From NCBI GenBank assembly GCA_028691535.1, contig JAQUZB010000001.1:1-64000 (forward strand): 64,000 nt of DNA, written 5' to 3'. This document shows positions 10,357-19,910 of this stretch, one piece after another (position 1 is the stretch's first letter; each line of letters opens with the position of its first letter). Origin of the DNA: Candidatus Altimarinota bacterium. GTDB lineage: Bacteria; Patescibacteriota; Gracilibacteria; BD1-5; UBA6164. A program made the position numbers and the translations under genes. The notes under the pieces are model-generated. The model ran no database searches, had not been told where the DNA came from, and saw nothing but the letters and a program-made list of their open reading frames with translations.

Positions 10357-10507
10357 AATATTTCTTAACAAGGCAACGTGAACCTAGCACAACTTGGAAC
10401 CATTACAACTCTTAATAATTCTATAAAATAGGATGATTTTTGTTGTACTAAAAAGAAATATAACTTTGATAAAAACAAAAACTCTTATTTTAAATAAGAG
10501 TTTTTTT
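10357..10507 (+). ncRNA. Putative small structured RNA or cut-off leader RNA
   Basis: About 150 nt bounded by a consensus promoter and an intrinsic terminator, with no coding potential. TAGCACAAC (10385-10393) pairs with GTTGTACTA (10442-10450) except for one C-A mismatch. TGGAACC (10395-10401), identical to the glyS T-box bulge, sits right inside that helix. AACTCTTA (10407-10414) duplicates the left arm of the terminator, so it could compete for the right arm. It may be a T-box-related leader once attached to thrS, now 440 bp away because repeat copy A lies between, or an independent small RNA. I do not recognise a known family. Confidence 0.5.
10480..10507 (+). terminator. Terminator of the small RNA
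   Basis: AACTCTTATTT / AAATAAGAGTT hairpin (10480-10502) running into seven T residues. Confidence 0.88.
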
Positions 10508-10523
10508 ATTTTGGAAAAAATGT

Positions 10524-10646
10524 ACTTTTGTACCAAATAATACACTTCCTACTTTTGTAACCAAAAGAAACCAGTATGTACTTTTGTGAAATATCTTAAT
10601 ACTTTTGTCACCAAAATAGACCATTCCTACTTTTGTAACCAAAAGG
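10524..10646. repeat. Cluster of ACTTTTGT(n)ACCAAAAG repeats left of element copy A
   Basis: Five directly repeated units begin at 10524, 10551, 10580, 10601 and 10629, spaced 21-29 bp. The fullest form is ACTTTTGTAACCAAAAG, itself a quasi-palindrome CTTTTG-N4-CAAAAG. The last unit is the left terminal repeat of copy A. No gene lies in 10508-10627. Confidence 0.8.
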
Positions 10647-10896
10647 TAGCAAAAGTTTTAGGGGTTTTCGAACTAGCTAGCTAAGATTTATTTCTTACGG
10701 CAAGTAATCACTATCTCAACCCCTAAGACCCCTGGATATTTCTAGAAGTTCTTTATTATTATTTTTTTTAAAAATATTAAAATAAAATGTTGCAATATAA
10801 CATTTAATGAGAATTCTCATCTGTTTTGTGCTCATTGCGGATTTTTAAGGCGGCATTAGCCTTAAAGACTTTTGGTACCTTTTGGTCACAAAAGTA
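10628..10896 (+). repeat. Structured interspersed element, copy A (269 bp)
   Basis: It is bounded by 21-bp terminal inverted repeats with one mismatch (10628-10648 and 10876-10896). It is clearly homologous to 18974-19252 in the same orientation. Inside are three hairpins: TTAGGGGTT/AACCCCTAA (10658-10666/10718-10726), AATGAG/CTCATT (10806-10811/10831-10836) and TTAAGGC/GCCTTAA (10845-10851/10859-10865). Stretches such as CATCTGTTTTGTG and CATTGCGGATTTTTAAGG are identical in both copies. G+C is higher than in the surroundings and there is no ORF. It could be a non-autonomous mobile element or a structured RNA gene; no transposase is present in the window. Confidence 0.82.
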
Positions 10897-10953
10897 CATA
10901 TACTTTTTAAAAAATAAGAATTATAAAAATATTTTATTAACTAATTTAATATT

Positions 10954-12834
10954 ATGATTGATTTATCTACAAAAAGACACTCGTTGTCACACATCATGGC
11001 ACAAGCCGTAAAGAGCCTTTATCCTGAAGTAAAAATAGCAACTGGTCCAGATACTGAAGATGGTTTTTATTATGATTTTGATTTCTGATCTACTGAGTTT
11101 AGTGAAACAAACTTAAAAGAAGTTGAGAAAAAAATGAAACAAATAATTACTCAAAACCAAGATTTTAAAAGATTTGAAGTAGATTATGATACAGCTAGAA
11201 AAGTTTTATTTTCTATGAACGAAGAATTTAAATCTGAACTTATAGATAGATTTGAAAGCTGAGATTTTAAAAACAAAGAAAAGTTAAGTGATAAAATCAG
11301 CTTTTATTTCAATGTTTCAAAATGAAAACCAAGTCCTTATTATGAAACTTTATCAAATTTTTTAAATGAAAATAATTTAGAAAAATTTTCTGAACTTGAT
11401 TGAGATCAAGTAAAAAATCTTAAATTTATAGATATGTGTACTGGTCCTCATGTAGCAAATACTAGAGAACTTGACGCAAATAGTTTTAAACTTGTTAGAG
11501 TTGCTGGAGCTTATTGGTTAGGAAATGCTGAAAATGCACAATTAACTAGGATTTATGCTTTTGCATTTAACAATAAAGAAGAACTTGACGCTCATCTACA
11601 TATGATAGAAGAAGCTAAAAAAAGAGATCATAGGATTATATGAGCAAAATTAAAACTTTTTACAATTTCAGATTTAATTGGTCCAGGTCTTCCTCTTATG
11701 CAACCAGCTGGGATGATTATCAGACAAGAAATAGAAAATTATCTTTGGGAACTTCACAAAACTAAAGGTTATGATAGAGTTTGGACTCCACATTTAGCAA
11801 AAGAAGCTCTTTATGAAACATCAGGTCATGCAGGGCATTATTTAGAAGATATGTTCAAGGTTTTTGGTTGAACAAGTAAAGAAACTTTTTTCTTGAAACC
11901 TATGAACTGTCCTCATCATATGCAACTTTTTGCTGATAATCAATTTTCTTACAGAGATATGCCAGTTAGATATTTTGAACCTGCAACTGTTTATAGAGAT
12001 GAAAAATCTGGTCAATTATCAGGGCTTACTAGGGTAAGAGCAATTACTCAAGATGATGGACATCTATTTTGTAGAGTTTCTCAAATAAAAGACGAAGTTA
12101 AATCAATAACTAATATTATAAAAGAGTTTTATACAACTCTATGAATGACTTCAGATTATTGGGTTAGTCTTTCTGTTAGATGAGATGATAAATCAAAATA
12201 TATTGGTTGAGATGATGTTTGGGAATTAGCTGAAAAATCTTTAGAATCAGCAGCAATTGAGCAAAAACTTCCATATAAAAGGGTAGAATGAGAAGCTGCA
12301 TTTTATGGTCCAAAACTTGATTTTATGTTTAAAGATGCTATTGGAAGAGAATGGCAATTAGCAACAATTCAATGTGATTTCAACTTACCAAATAGATTTA
12401 ATCTAAGTTTTACAAATGAAAATAACGAACAAGAAAGACCAGTTGTAATTCATAGAGCAATTTCATGAAGTCTTGAGAGAGGTATGTGAGTATTAATTGA
12501 GCATTTTGCTTGAGTATTTCCACTTTGGTTATCTCCAAGGCAAGTTATAATTGTACCAGTTTTACCAATGTTTGATGATTATGCAAGTGAAGTTTTAAAA
12601 ACTCTAAAAGATGCTTGAATAAGAGCAAGTGCTGATTTTTCAACAGACTGATTAAATAAAAAAGTTAGAAATGCTGAAAAAATGCACAATAATTACATAC
12701 TTGTTATTTGAGAACAAGAAGTTCAAAATAAAACTGTTTCTGTTAGAAATTATAGAACAAAAGAACAAAGTGTTGAGTCTTTAGAAGAATTTAAAACTAG
12801 AATAATTACTGAATTTAAAACTAGAAGTTTGTAA
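10954..12834 (+). CDS. thrS: Threonyl-tRNA synthetase without TGS domain
   Basis: 626 aa class II synthetase. It begins directly in the editing (SAD) region ([18 protein letters not shown] is the H-x3-H site), with [11 protein letters not shown] at 161-171. The catalytic domain has [10 protein letters not shown] near 316 and [13 protein letters not shown] as motif 2. The C-terminal anticodon-binding domain carries [14 protein letters not shown]. The usual N-terminal TGS domain of about 60 residues is missing. Glycines at several conserved positions are TGA. The ATG at 10954 is 57 bp downstream of repeat copy A, so its promoter must lie in or just after that element unless transcription reads through from the small RNA. 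Confidence 0.95.
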
Positions 12835-12865
12835 AAAAAATAAGTCATTTTGACTTATTTTTTTT
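12835..12865 (+). terminator. Terminator after thrS
   Basis: AATAAGTCA-TTT-TGACTTATT hairpin followed by a long T tract. Confidence 0.88.
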
Positions 12866-12932
12866 GTTTTTTATTGATAATCTGAAAAAAAAAGTAAACT
12901 AGTGGTTAGTTTATTATTTATAATATTTATTT

Positions 12933-13895
12933 ATGGTTTATATATTGTTTTTAATTTGATTTGTTATACTTATAAAATGAGCTGATTTACTTGTTTCTTG
13001 AGCAAGTTCAATAGCTTTGAAATTTAAAATTCCTGCAATTGTTGTAGGTTTAACAATAGTTGCATTTGGTACTAGTACACCTGAATTAGCTGTAAATATG
13101 TTTTCAGCAATTGATGGAAAAACAGATTTAGCAATTTGAAATATACTTTGAAGTAATATTGCAAACATACTTTTGATTTTGTGAATATCTGCAATTATTT
13201 ATCCTCTTAAAGCTCAAAAATCTACAATTTTTAAAGAAATACCTTTTGCACTTTTATGATTAATTATATTGTTTGTTATGGCAAATGATGTAATGCTTGA
13301 TTGAGGTTCTTCAAATATAGTTTCTAGAACGGATGGATTTGTATACTTAGGGTATTTTTTAATTTTTTTATTTTATACTTTTGGTATAGCAAAAAACACT
13401 CCACACTCCTCAGATTGAGATGAGGATATAAAAGAAATAGCACTTTGAAAATCAATTATATTTATTATTGTTTGACTTATTGGTCTTACTCTTGGTTGAA
13501 AATGGATAGTAGATTGAGCTGTTGAAATAGCTACTAAATTTGGTATGAGTGAATCTGTAATTGGTCTAACAGTTGTTGCAATTTGAACTAGTCTTCCAGA
13601 ACTTGCTACTTCAGTAGTAGCTGCTATGAAAAAACAAACAGATATAGCTATATGAAATGTAGTTTGAAGTAATATATTTAACGTATTTTGGATACTTTGA
13701 TTAACTGCTACAATTTCACCGCTTCCATTTAATAGTACTTCAAATATAGATGTTTTTATGTCTATATTTGCTACACTTATATTGTTTTTAATTATGTTTA
13801 TTTGAAAAAAATCTATTATAGAAAAATGGCAAGGTATATGTATGATTATTATGTATATTGCATATATTTGATACTTAGTTTTGAGTAATATTTAA
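12933..13895 (+). CDS. Na+/Ca2+ exchanger family membrane protein
   Basis: 320 aa and about ten hydrophobic segments in two inverted halves, as in the YrbG/CaCA family, which exchanges Ca2+ against Na+ or H+ across the cytoplasmic membrane. The two alpha repeats are visible: AFGTSTPELAVN near 43-54 with GNILGSNIANILLI, and AIGTSLPELATS near 217-228 with GNVVGSNIFNVFGI. The central loop is short and acidic (SSDGDEDIKE). Many of the signature glycines are TGA. The gene is monocistronic between two terminators. Substrate cannot be told from sequence. Confidence 0.93.
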
Positions 13896-13920
13896 AAAAA
13901 CTCCCGCAGGGAGTTTTTTA
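13894..13920 (+). terminator. Terminator after the exchanger gene
   Basis: ACTCCC-GCA-GGGAGT hairpin with A and T flanks. Confidence 0.9.
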
Positions 13921-14058
13921 TTTTGGCTTAAAATAAATGAAGTTTATTACATTTAATTGACAAAATACTTTTTTATATTAAAAGTATTGACAAATAAGAA
14001 AATATATTTATATTATATTTCTAAAATGTTAATTAACTATTAATAAACATAAAAAAAT

Positions 14059-15051
14059 ATGAATAAGCCATTAAATAAAATAGTTTCAGATCCAAAAATA
14101 AATAAGTTATTAATGCAAGCAACTGGTAGAACTTTGGAAGAATTAGTAGTATTATCTAGAGAAGATGATACAATGAAAATTCTAAATGAATATAGAGATT
14201 GATTAGCTTTGTGGGAAGAAGCAACTAGAGATACAAAAGATAAGGTTATAGTAACTCTTGACTGAAGAGATACAGCATGAAAATGAAGTAATATAAAAAG
14301 AGTTACTTATGATTTACCAAATGCTAGATTTACAGTAAAAGCATTTCCTAAACCAACATCATTTGAAAAATTTGAACATAATCATTTTATAAAATATATG
14401 TCACATTTTCCATTAAAAGATGGTTGAATAACTTTTTTTGATAGGTCATGGTATAATAGAGCTTGAGTTGAAGCAGCAATGTGATTTTGTACACAAGAAG
14501 AATATGATTGGTTTATGCAAAATGTTGCAAGTTTTGAAAAAGAACAAATAATCGAACAATGAATTAAATTTGTAAAAATATATTTATCAGTTACAAAAGA
14601 TACTCAAAAAGAAAGATTAGATTTAAGAAAACTAAGAATAAGAAAGAGAAATAAAATTTCTCCTATTGATCAAAAAGCACAAGAAAAATGGAGTTATTAT
14701 ACTCTAGCAAAAGCTAAAATATTAGAATTAACTGATAGTAATATAGCTCCTTGGACAGTTTTAGACTCAAATGAAAAATGGTTATCTGCAGTTGAAATTA
14801 TTAAATCAATTATAAATACAAATGAAGAAGTATCTAAAATTGTTTGAAGAAAATTAAATTTAGTTCCAGATAAATCTGTTGTTAGAACTGCAAAGCAAGA
14901 ATTAACTAGGATGAGAAAAATATGAGATATAAAAACTATGAAAGATCATTTTCATTTTAGAGAATTAGATAAAAAAGATCAAGTAGAATTAGATTGATTT
15001 AAAGAAAATTTAATTTTTGTTCCTGAAACTTATAGTTATAGATCAAAATAA
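14059..15051 (+). CDS. Polyphosphate kinase 2 family protein
   Basis: 330 aa. PPK2 enzymes transfer phosphate between polyphosphate and nucleotides. The Walker A region DGRDTAGKGSNIKR lies at about 68-81, the lid/Walker B motif FFDRSWYNRAGVE at 125-137, and the conserved RKLRIRKRNKISPID segment near 193-207. About 50 residues follow the kinase core at the C-terminus (MKDHFHFRELDKKDQ). For a cell with limited biosynthesis this suits phosphate-driven NTP regeneration, in keeping with a PiT transporter in the same window (59042). Whether it makes or uses polyphosphate cannot be decided here. Confidence 0.93.
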
Positions 15052-15076
15052 AAGACACAAAATGTGTCTTTTATTT
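15050..15076 (+). terminator. Terminator after PPK2
   Basis: AAAAGACAC / GTGTCTTTT hairpin (15050-15072) followed by T residues. Confidence 0.85.
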
Positions 15077-15130
15077 TGTTAAAAAGTTAGCTTTATATAT
15101 AATAAGGCTAACTTTTTTAAATAAAAAATT

Positions 15131-16258
15131 ATGATTTATGATGTTGTTATAGTTTGAGCAGGTGCCGCAGGTCTTTTTGCTTGAATTAATTTAGATAAAA
15201 AATACAAAAAATTGATACTTGAAAAAACTGCTAAACCAGGTATGAAAGTTTTGTTGTCTGGTTGAGAAAGAGCAAATGTTTCAAATTCTGATATAGAACC
15301 AACAAGAGATTATTTTACACAAAATAAGAAATTTTTACTAAGCATTTTTTCTCGTTATAATCAATGGGATATAATGAGTTTTTTTGCTCTAAAATGAATA
15401 AATATAGTAGAAGAAGATAGACATAGATTGATACTTGAAAGTTGAGACAGTAAGGAGCTTTTAAATTGTTTACTTGATGAAATAAACAAAAATAAATGTG
15501 AATTAAAAGTAAATCAAGATGTAAAAGATATAAATAAACTAGAAAATTGAAATTATGAAATAATTATAGAATCAGGAGAAAAATATTTTGCTAAAAATGT
15601 AATTATTTCAAGTGGTTGAAAGAGTTTTTCTCATATTTGAACAACTTGAGAAGGGTATAATATAGCACAAAAACTATGATTAAAATTAGTTGTTCCATAT
15701 AGGACACTTTGCTGAATGAGTACAAAAAAAGATATGAGTGAAGTTTCATGAGTAAGTACTGATTTGAGTATGATTTTGGTTGATAAAAATAATACAAAAC
15801 CAATTTATAGTGAAGCTTGACCTATGCTTTTTACTCATTTTGGAATTAGTTGACCAATAGTTCATAATTTATCAAATGCAATTTGAGAATATTTAAATAA
15901 TTTAAAACTTGAAGAAGTAGATTTTGAAAAATATATCATAGATAATTTGAGTTTAAATCTAACTTTTGATTTAGAAAAAACTCCAAAAAGATTAGTTAAG
16001 TTTTTTGAATTAAAAGAAGATAATATAGAAGTAAATTTAGAACTTCAAAATTGGAGAAGCTGGAAAGAAGCAAAAGCAACATGAGGTTGAATAGATACTG
16101 ATGAACTTGATAATCATATGCAATCAAAAAAATACCCATGACTTTATTTTATTTGAGAAGTGGTTGATGTAACTTGAAAAACAGGTTGATTTAACTTGCA
16201 GTGGGCTTGGAGTAGTGCTTATGTTGCTAGTGAAAACATAAATAAAAACTCGCAATAA
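15131..16258 (+). CDS. BaiN/HI0933-like flavoprotein
   Basis: 375 aa FAD-dependent oxidoreductase-like protein. The N-terminal Rossmann motif is DVVIVGAGAAGLFAG, followed by LEKTAKPGMKVLLSGG...ANVSN, typical of the YhiN/BaiN family. A second nucleotide-binding stretch, FAKNVIISSGGKSF, lies mid-protein. The C-terminal FAD motif GEVVDVTGKTGGFNLQWAW is near 335-353. The family includes 3-dehydro-bile-acid reductase, but most members have unknown substrates. It is followed by two YbjQ-type genes and an M48 protease on the same strand with short gaps and no terminator until 17133. Confidence 0.9.
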
Positions 16259-16320
16259 TTTTGTATTTATATAGTTAAATGCTATAATCATATTACTTTT
16301 ATTTTATTATTATATAAATT

Positions 16321-16644
16321 ATGATTTTATCTAATTTAGAATTTATTCCTTGAACAAAAGTTGATATTCATTATTGAATAGTTAATTGAAGTACTGTTAG
16401 ATCTAAAAATGTTTGAAGAGATATTATGGCTTGATTTAAAAATATTTTTGGTTGAGAATTAAAAGGTTATACAGAATTATTAGAAGAATCAAGAAAAGAA
16501 GCAATTGAAAGAATGAAAGCACAAGCAGTTGAATTAGGTGCTAATGCAATCTTAAATATTAGATTTTCAACTTCTTCAATTACTGCTTGAGCTGCAGAAA
16601 TTTACACTTATTGAACTGCTGTAAAATTATCTAAAGTAGCATAA
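16321..16644 (+). CDS. YbjQ/UPF0145-family protein
   Basis: 107 aa, matching the YbjQ family almost end to end: HYGIVNGSTVRSKNVGRDI, a short loop, ELLEESRKEAIERM, then ELGANAILNIRFSTS and a YGTAVKL strand. YbjQ forms a pentameric dodecin-like barrel with suggested metal binding and unproven function. The next gene is a membrane-anchored paralogue, so the two probably work together. Confidence 0.9.
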
Positions 16645-16666
16645 TTTATTTAATTATTTATAAAAA

Positions 16667-17113
16667 ATGTTAGATTTAATAATTCTAATTATATTACTTT
16701 GATTATGATATTTCTTTGGTCATAGAGCTGAAAAAAATCATTATAAAAGAATAATTGAAAAAGAAAAAGAACTTATTGATATAGTTGTTTTAACAAAAAC
16801 TGATGTCAAAAATCTAAATGCTGAAACTTGAGAAATTGTTTATTGAACTATTGTGGTATCTATTGATTATTTTAAAAAATTTATTTCTTCTTTTGTAAAA
16901 ATCTTTTGATGAAGAATAAATGCTTATGAATCCTTGCTTGATAGAGCTAGAAGAGATACTTTAGTAAAAGTTAAACAACAAGCAAAAGATGCTTGATGCA
17001 ATGCTATTGCTAATTTGAAAATAGAAACTTCAAGTATATCAAAATGACAAAAATGACAAATAGGTAGTGTTGAGATTTTATCTTATGCAACTGCTGTAAA
17101 AATAACAAATTAA
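16667..17113 (+). CDS. Membrane-anchored YbjQ-like protein
   Basis: 148 aa. An N-terminal membrane helix (LDLIILIILLGLGYFFG) is followed by a basic stretch and a YbjQ-like domain: LDRARRDTLVKVKQQAKDAG, CNAIANLKIETSS and YATAVKI. It begins 22 bp after the soluble paralogue. The anchored copy would place the domain on the inner face of the membrane, near the M48 protease encoded next. Confidence 0.85.
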
Positions 17114-17132
17114 TTGAAATAATCTTTTTTTT

Positions 17133-17169
17133 AAATAAAATCATTCTAATTATTAGGATGATTTTATTT
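17133..17169 (+). terminator. Hairpin between the YbjQ pair and the M48 gene
   Basis: AAATAAAATCAT / ATGATTTTATTT stem ending just before the next ATG. The T tract is weak, so it may terminate only partly or cover the start of the M48 mRNA. Confidence 0.55.
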
Positions 17170-17170
17170 A

Positions 17171-17932
17171 ATGAAAATAGAAAAAAAAGAAATAATTGAA
17201 AATTATAATATCTCAAAAGAATCAGACTGAGATATATTTTTAAAATGGATATCGATTTTAGTTTGACTAACTTTGTCTATTTTTGTATTTTTTTTATTGT
17301 TATGAAATATAATTGTTAATTTTGTTAGTTTAGATGCTGAAAAAAAATTATTTTTAGATTATAAAGATGATTTTACTATAGATCAAGAAAAAACTGATAA
17401 GTTAAAAAATATTCTTTGAAATGATTTTGAATATGAAATATTTGTAATAAAAAATTCCGAAGTAAATGCTTATACATTGCCATGATGAACTATAATTGTG
17501 AGTGATAGTTTACTTAGTGAAATTAAATATGAAAATAGTTTACTTTTCATATTATGACATGAAATATGACATATAAAAAACAGAGATGTTTTAAAATCTG
17601 TAGTTTCTGAATTTCCACTTAAAGTTATATTTGTTTTGATTTGAATTAGTTGAGATATAGATTTGTCATCACTTGCTAACTGAACTGAGTGAATATATTC
17701 AAAAAGTATAGAATCAAATGCAGATATTTATTGAATAGAATTTTTGAATAATTTAAAATGAAATGTATCTTGTTCATTATATTTTTTTGAAAAAAATAAT
17801 TTGATTTCGGATAATATTTCTACTTTTTTATCAGATCATCCAATGACAAATACTAGACTATTAAAATTAAAAGATATAATAAAATTAGATTGATATAAAA
17901 ATGATTTAGATTGTAAATTATTAAATTTTTAA
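17171..17932 (+). CDS. M48-family zinc metalloprotease, membrane bound
   Basis: 253 aa. One N-terminal membrane helix (about 28-52) is followed by a peptidase M48 domain. The zinc site GHEIGHIKNRD is near 128-138, and the third ligand is probably the glutamate in SIESNADIYG. YTLPGGTIIVSDSLL precedes it, as in Oma1/HtpX/LoiP relatives. The family degrades misfolded membrane or envelope proteins. Three of the glycines in the HEIGH/PGG segments are TGA codons. The start at 17171 lies right behind a hairpin. Confidence 0.92.
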
Positions 17933-17941
17933 AAACCAAAA

Positions 17942-18910
17942 ATGAAAAAAGTATTAACATGAATTAAACCAACTTGAAATGGTATGCATATTTGAAACTA
18001 TTTTTGAGCATTTAAGCCATTTTTAGATTTAGCAAAATGAAAAAAAGCTTATATTTTTATAGCAGATTATCATAGTCTAACTTCTGTTCATGACAAAGAA
18101 ATTATGGAAAGAAATAAACTTAGACTATTAAAAGAATACTTTGCACTTTTGCCAAGTGATAGTGAAATAGTTGTTTATGAACAATCAAAAATAAAACATA
18201 TAAATGATATAACATGGATTTTATCTAGTGTTACTCCATATAGTTTGATGCTTAGAGCTCATAGTTTTAAGGATTCGCAAAATAAAAATAGTGATATAAA
18301 TATGGCTGTTTTTAATTATCCTATTTTGATGGCTGCTGATATTTTGACTTATGATACTGATTTGGTTCCTGTTTGAAAAGACCAAACTCAACATCTTGAA
18401 TTTGCTCGTGATATAGCGGAAAATTTCAATAAAACTTATAAAACTGAGTTATTTAAATTACCACTTGCACATATAGAAAAAGAACTTGCAACTATTCCAG
18501 GAACTGACGGGCAAAAGATGAGTAAGAGTTATGATAATTTTATAGGTATATTTGATGACGAAAAAACACTAAAGAAAAAAGTGATGTCTATAGTTACTTG
18601 AAGTGAAACTTTGGAAGAACCTAAAAATCCAGAAAATTGTAATGTATTTGCACTTATAAAACTTTTTGCTACAAATGATGAGCAAAACATAATTGCAGCT
18701 AAATACAAGGCAGGGAATTATGGTTATGGTCATGCTAAACTAGAACTTCTTGATTTGATTTTAGAATATTTTAAAGAGGCAAGAACTAGATTTGCAAGTT
18801 TTGAAAATGATATGAGTTATATAGAAAAAAAATTAGAAGCAGGAAATAAAGAAGCCAATGATATGGCGAATAAAAAATATAATGAGATGATGAAAATAGT
18901 ATGATTATAA
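17942..18910 (+). CDS. trpS: Tryptophanyl-tRNA synthetase
   Basis: 322 aa class I synthetase charging tRNA-Trp. The HIGH-like motif is GMHIGNYFGA at about 15-24. Substrate-pocket segments [11 protein letters not shown] and [20 protein letters not shown] are present, and KMSKS is at about 191-195 ([13 protein letters not shown]). Length is normal. TrpRS keeps UGG decoding separate from UGA here: because UGA is glycine in this code, tRNA-Trp must not wobble onto UGA. The gene is closed by a strong hairpin, then repeat copy B. Confidence 0.95.
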
Positions 18911-18940
18911 AAAAGACAGTTTCTAGGAAACTGTCTTTTT
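18911..18940 (+). terminator. Terminator after trpS
   Basis: AAAAGACAGTTTC-TAG-GAAACTGTCTTTTT hairpin directly behind the stop codon. Confidence 0.92.
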
Positions 18941-18973
18941 TATATAGAAAATATATGTAGAAAATATATAATG

Positions 18974-19252
18974 TCCTTTTGTCACCAAAAGTACTAAAAG
19001 TGCTTAAGAGTTCGAACTTTCGCAGAGAGTTGATTTAATTTTTATTTCTCGTATCACGGCGAAATCTCACCCTTAAGAATCCCATTGATACATATCGAAA
19101 GATTTCTAAAAGTTTTTTTTGATTTATTTACATTAAAATAAAATATTGCAATATAACACTCAATGCGAATTGTCATCTGTTTTGTGATCATTGCGGATTT
19201 TTAAGGCTGCATAAGCCTTAAAGACTTTTGGTACCTTTTGGTCACAAAAGTA
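18974..19252 (+). repeat. Structured interspersed element, copy B (279 bp)
   Basis: Second copy of the 10628-10896 element, same orientation. Terminal repeats are at 18974-18993 and 19232-19252; the right one is identical to that of copy A. The stems recur with changed bases: CTTAAG-A-G against CCCTTAAG (19003-19010/19070-19077), a TTTCGC/GCGAAA inner stem, CAATG/CATTG, and TTAAGGCT/AGCCTTAA (19201-19208/19214-19221). Changes on both arms keep the pairing, which argues for selection on an RNA or single-stranded DNA fold. No ORF lies in 18941-19589. Confidence 0.82.
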
Positions 19253-19264
19253 CATATACTTTTT

Positions 19265-19396
19265 TACAAAAGTAGGAAGTATTCTCTTTTGGTCACAAAA
19301 ATAAGATAAAAGATAAAAATCTTTTCAGTTAATTATTTTTGTTTTCTTTTGGTCACAAAAGCATATATGTTCTCTTTTAACTACAAAAGTACATAT
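19265..19396. repeat. Cluster of CTTTTGG(n)ACAAAAG repeats right of element copy B
   Basis: Units at about 19265, 19286, 19346 and 19373 repeat the right terminal sequence of copy B (for example CTTTTGGTCACAAAAG at 19346-19361), partly with the following ACATATA. In copy A the array lies on the left; here it lies on the right. Confidence 0.75.
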
Positions 19397-19460
19397 ATTA
19401 CTATTTTCCAAAATATATAAAAAGTTTTTAACATAGACTTTATCTCTATATAAAGCCAAT

Positions 19461-19566
19461 AAATCACTTTTTAACAAATCTTTTTAATATTGTTTTGACT
19501 TTTTACTTTAAATAAGTAAAGTGATTTATGACAATATTCTTTAATAAACTAAAGTGATTTTATAAT
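19461..19566 (+). promoter_or_regulatory. Operator-like repeats and promoter of the trpR-like gene
   Basis: AAATCACTT (19461-19469) and two inverted copies AAGTGATTT (19519-19527, 19552-19560) lie upstream of the gene. The two forward copies are 33 bp apart, about three helical turns. A TATAAT box at 19561-19566 directly abuts the last copy, and an imperfect palindrome of TTTACTT/AAGTAAA lies between. This suits autorepression by the encoded TrpR-family protein. Binding is inferred. Confidence 0.5.
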
Positions 19567-19589
19567 AGTTTTTAACATTTTTTAACATT

Positions 19590-19880
19590 ATGAAAAAGAA
19601 CGAATTAGCTTATGAATTTGATTGAATTCTAATAGCTTTATCAAAGATGGATAGCAAAGAAAGAATCTTTGAATTTATGCTTGATCTACTTACAGAAAAA
19701 GAAATACTTGAATTTTCTCGTAGATTTGAAGTTGCAAAGATGCTTGAAGATGGTATTTCTTATGCTAGAATTGAGAAAAAAACTAGTATGAGTTCTACAA
19801 CTATAGCTCGTGTATCAAAAGCTCTTAATAGCGAAAATATGGGTTATAGAAATGCATTAAATATAGTTTCATGAATATAA
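19590..19880 (+). CDS. TrpR/YerC-family DNA-binding regulator
   Basis: 96 aa. It is all helical and matches the TrpR-like YerC/YecD family: LTEKEILEFSRRFEVAKML then DGISYARIEKKTSMSSTTIARVSKAL as the helix-turn-helix (about 52-77). Relatives either repress tryptophan genes or have unknown targets. The encoding gene follows trpS and repeat copy B and has repeated AAGTGATTT sites in front, so self-control is likely. No tryptophan biosynthesis gene is in the window. Confidence 0.88.
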
Positions 19881-19910
19881 AAAAACTAACATTTTAAAAT
19901 GTTAGTTTTT
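19881..19910. terminator. Bidirectional terminator between trpR-like gene and tsaC
   Basis: AAAAACTAACATTTT / AAAATGTTAGTTTTT perfect inverted repeat; T tracts appear on both strands. Confidence 0.9.

Noticed and set aside
10508-10627. Spaced repeats that might be a CRISPR array
   Set aside because: Units are short, imperfect, unevenly spaced (21-29 bp) and palindromic by themselves; no cas genes are present.
10660-10680. TTCGAAC in repeat copies A and B resembling the T-loop of a tRNA
   Set aside because: No acceptor stem, anticodon arm or CCA-end context can be folded around it in either copy; it lies in the stem-1 loop of the element.
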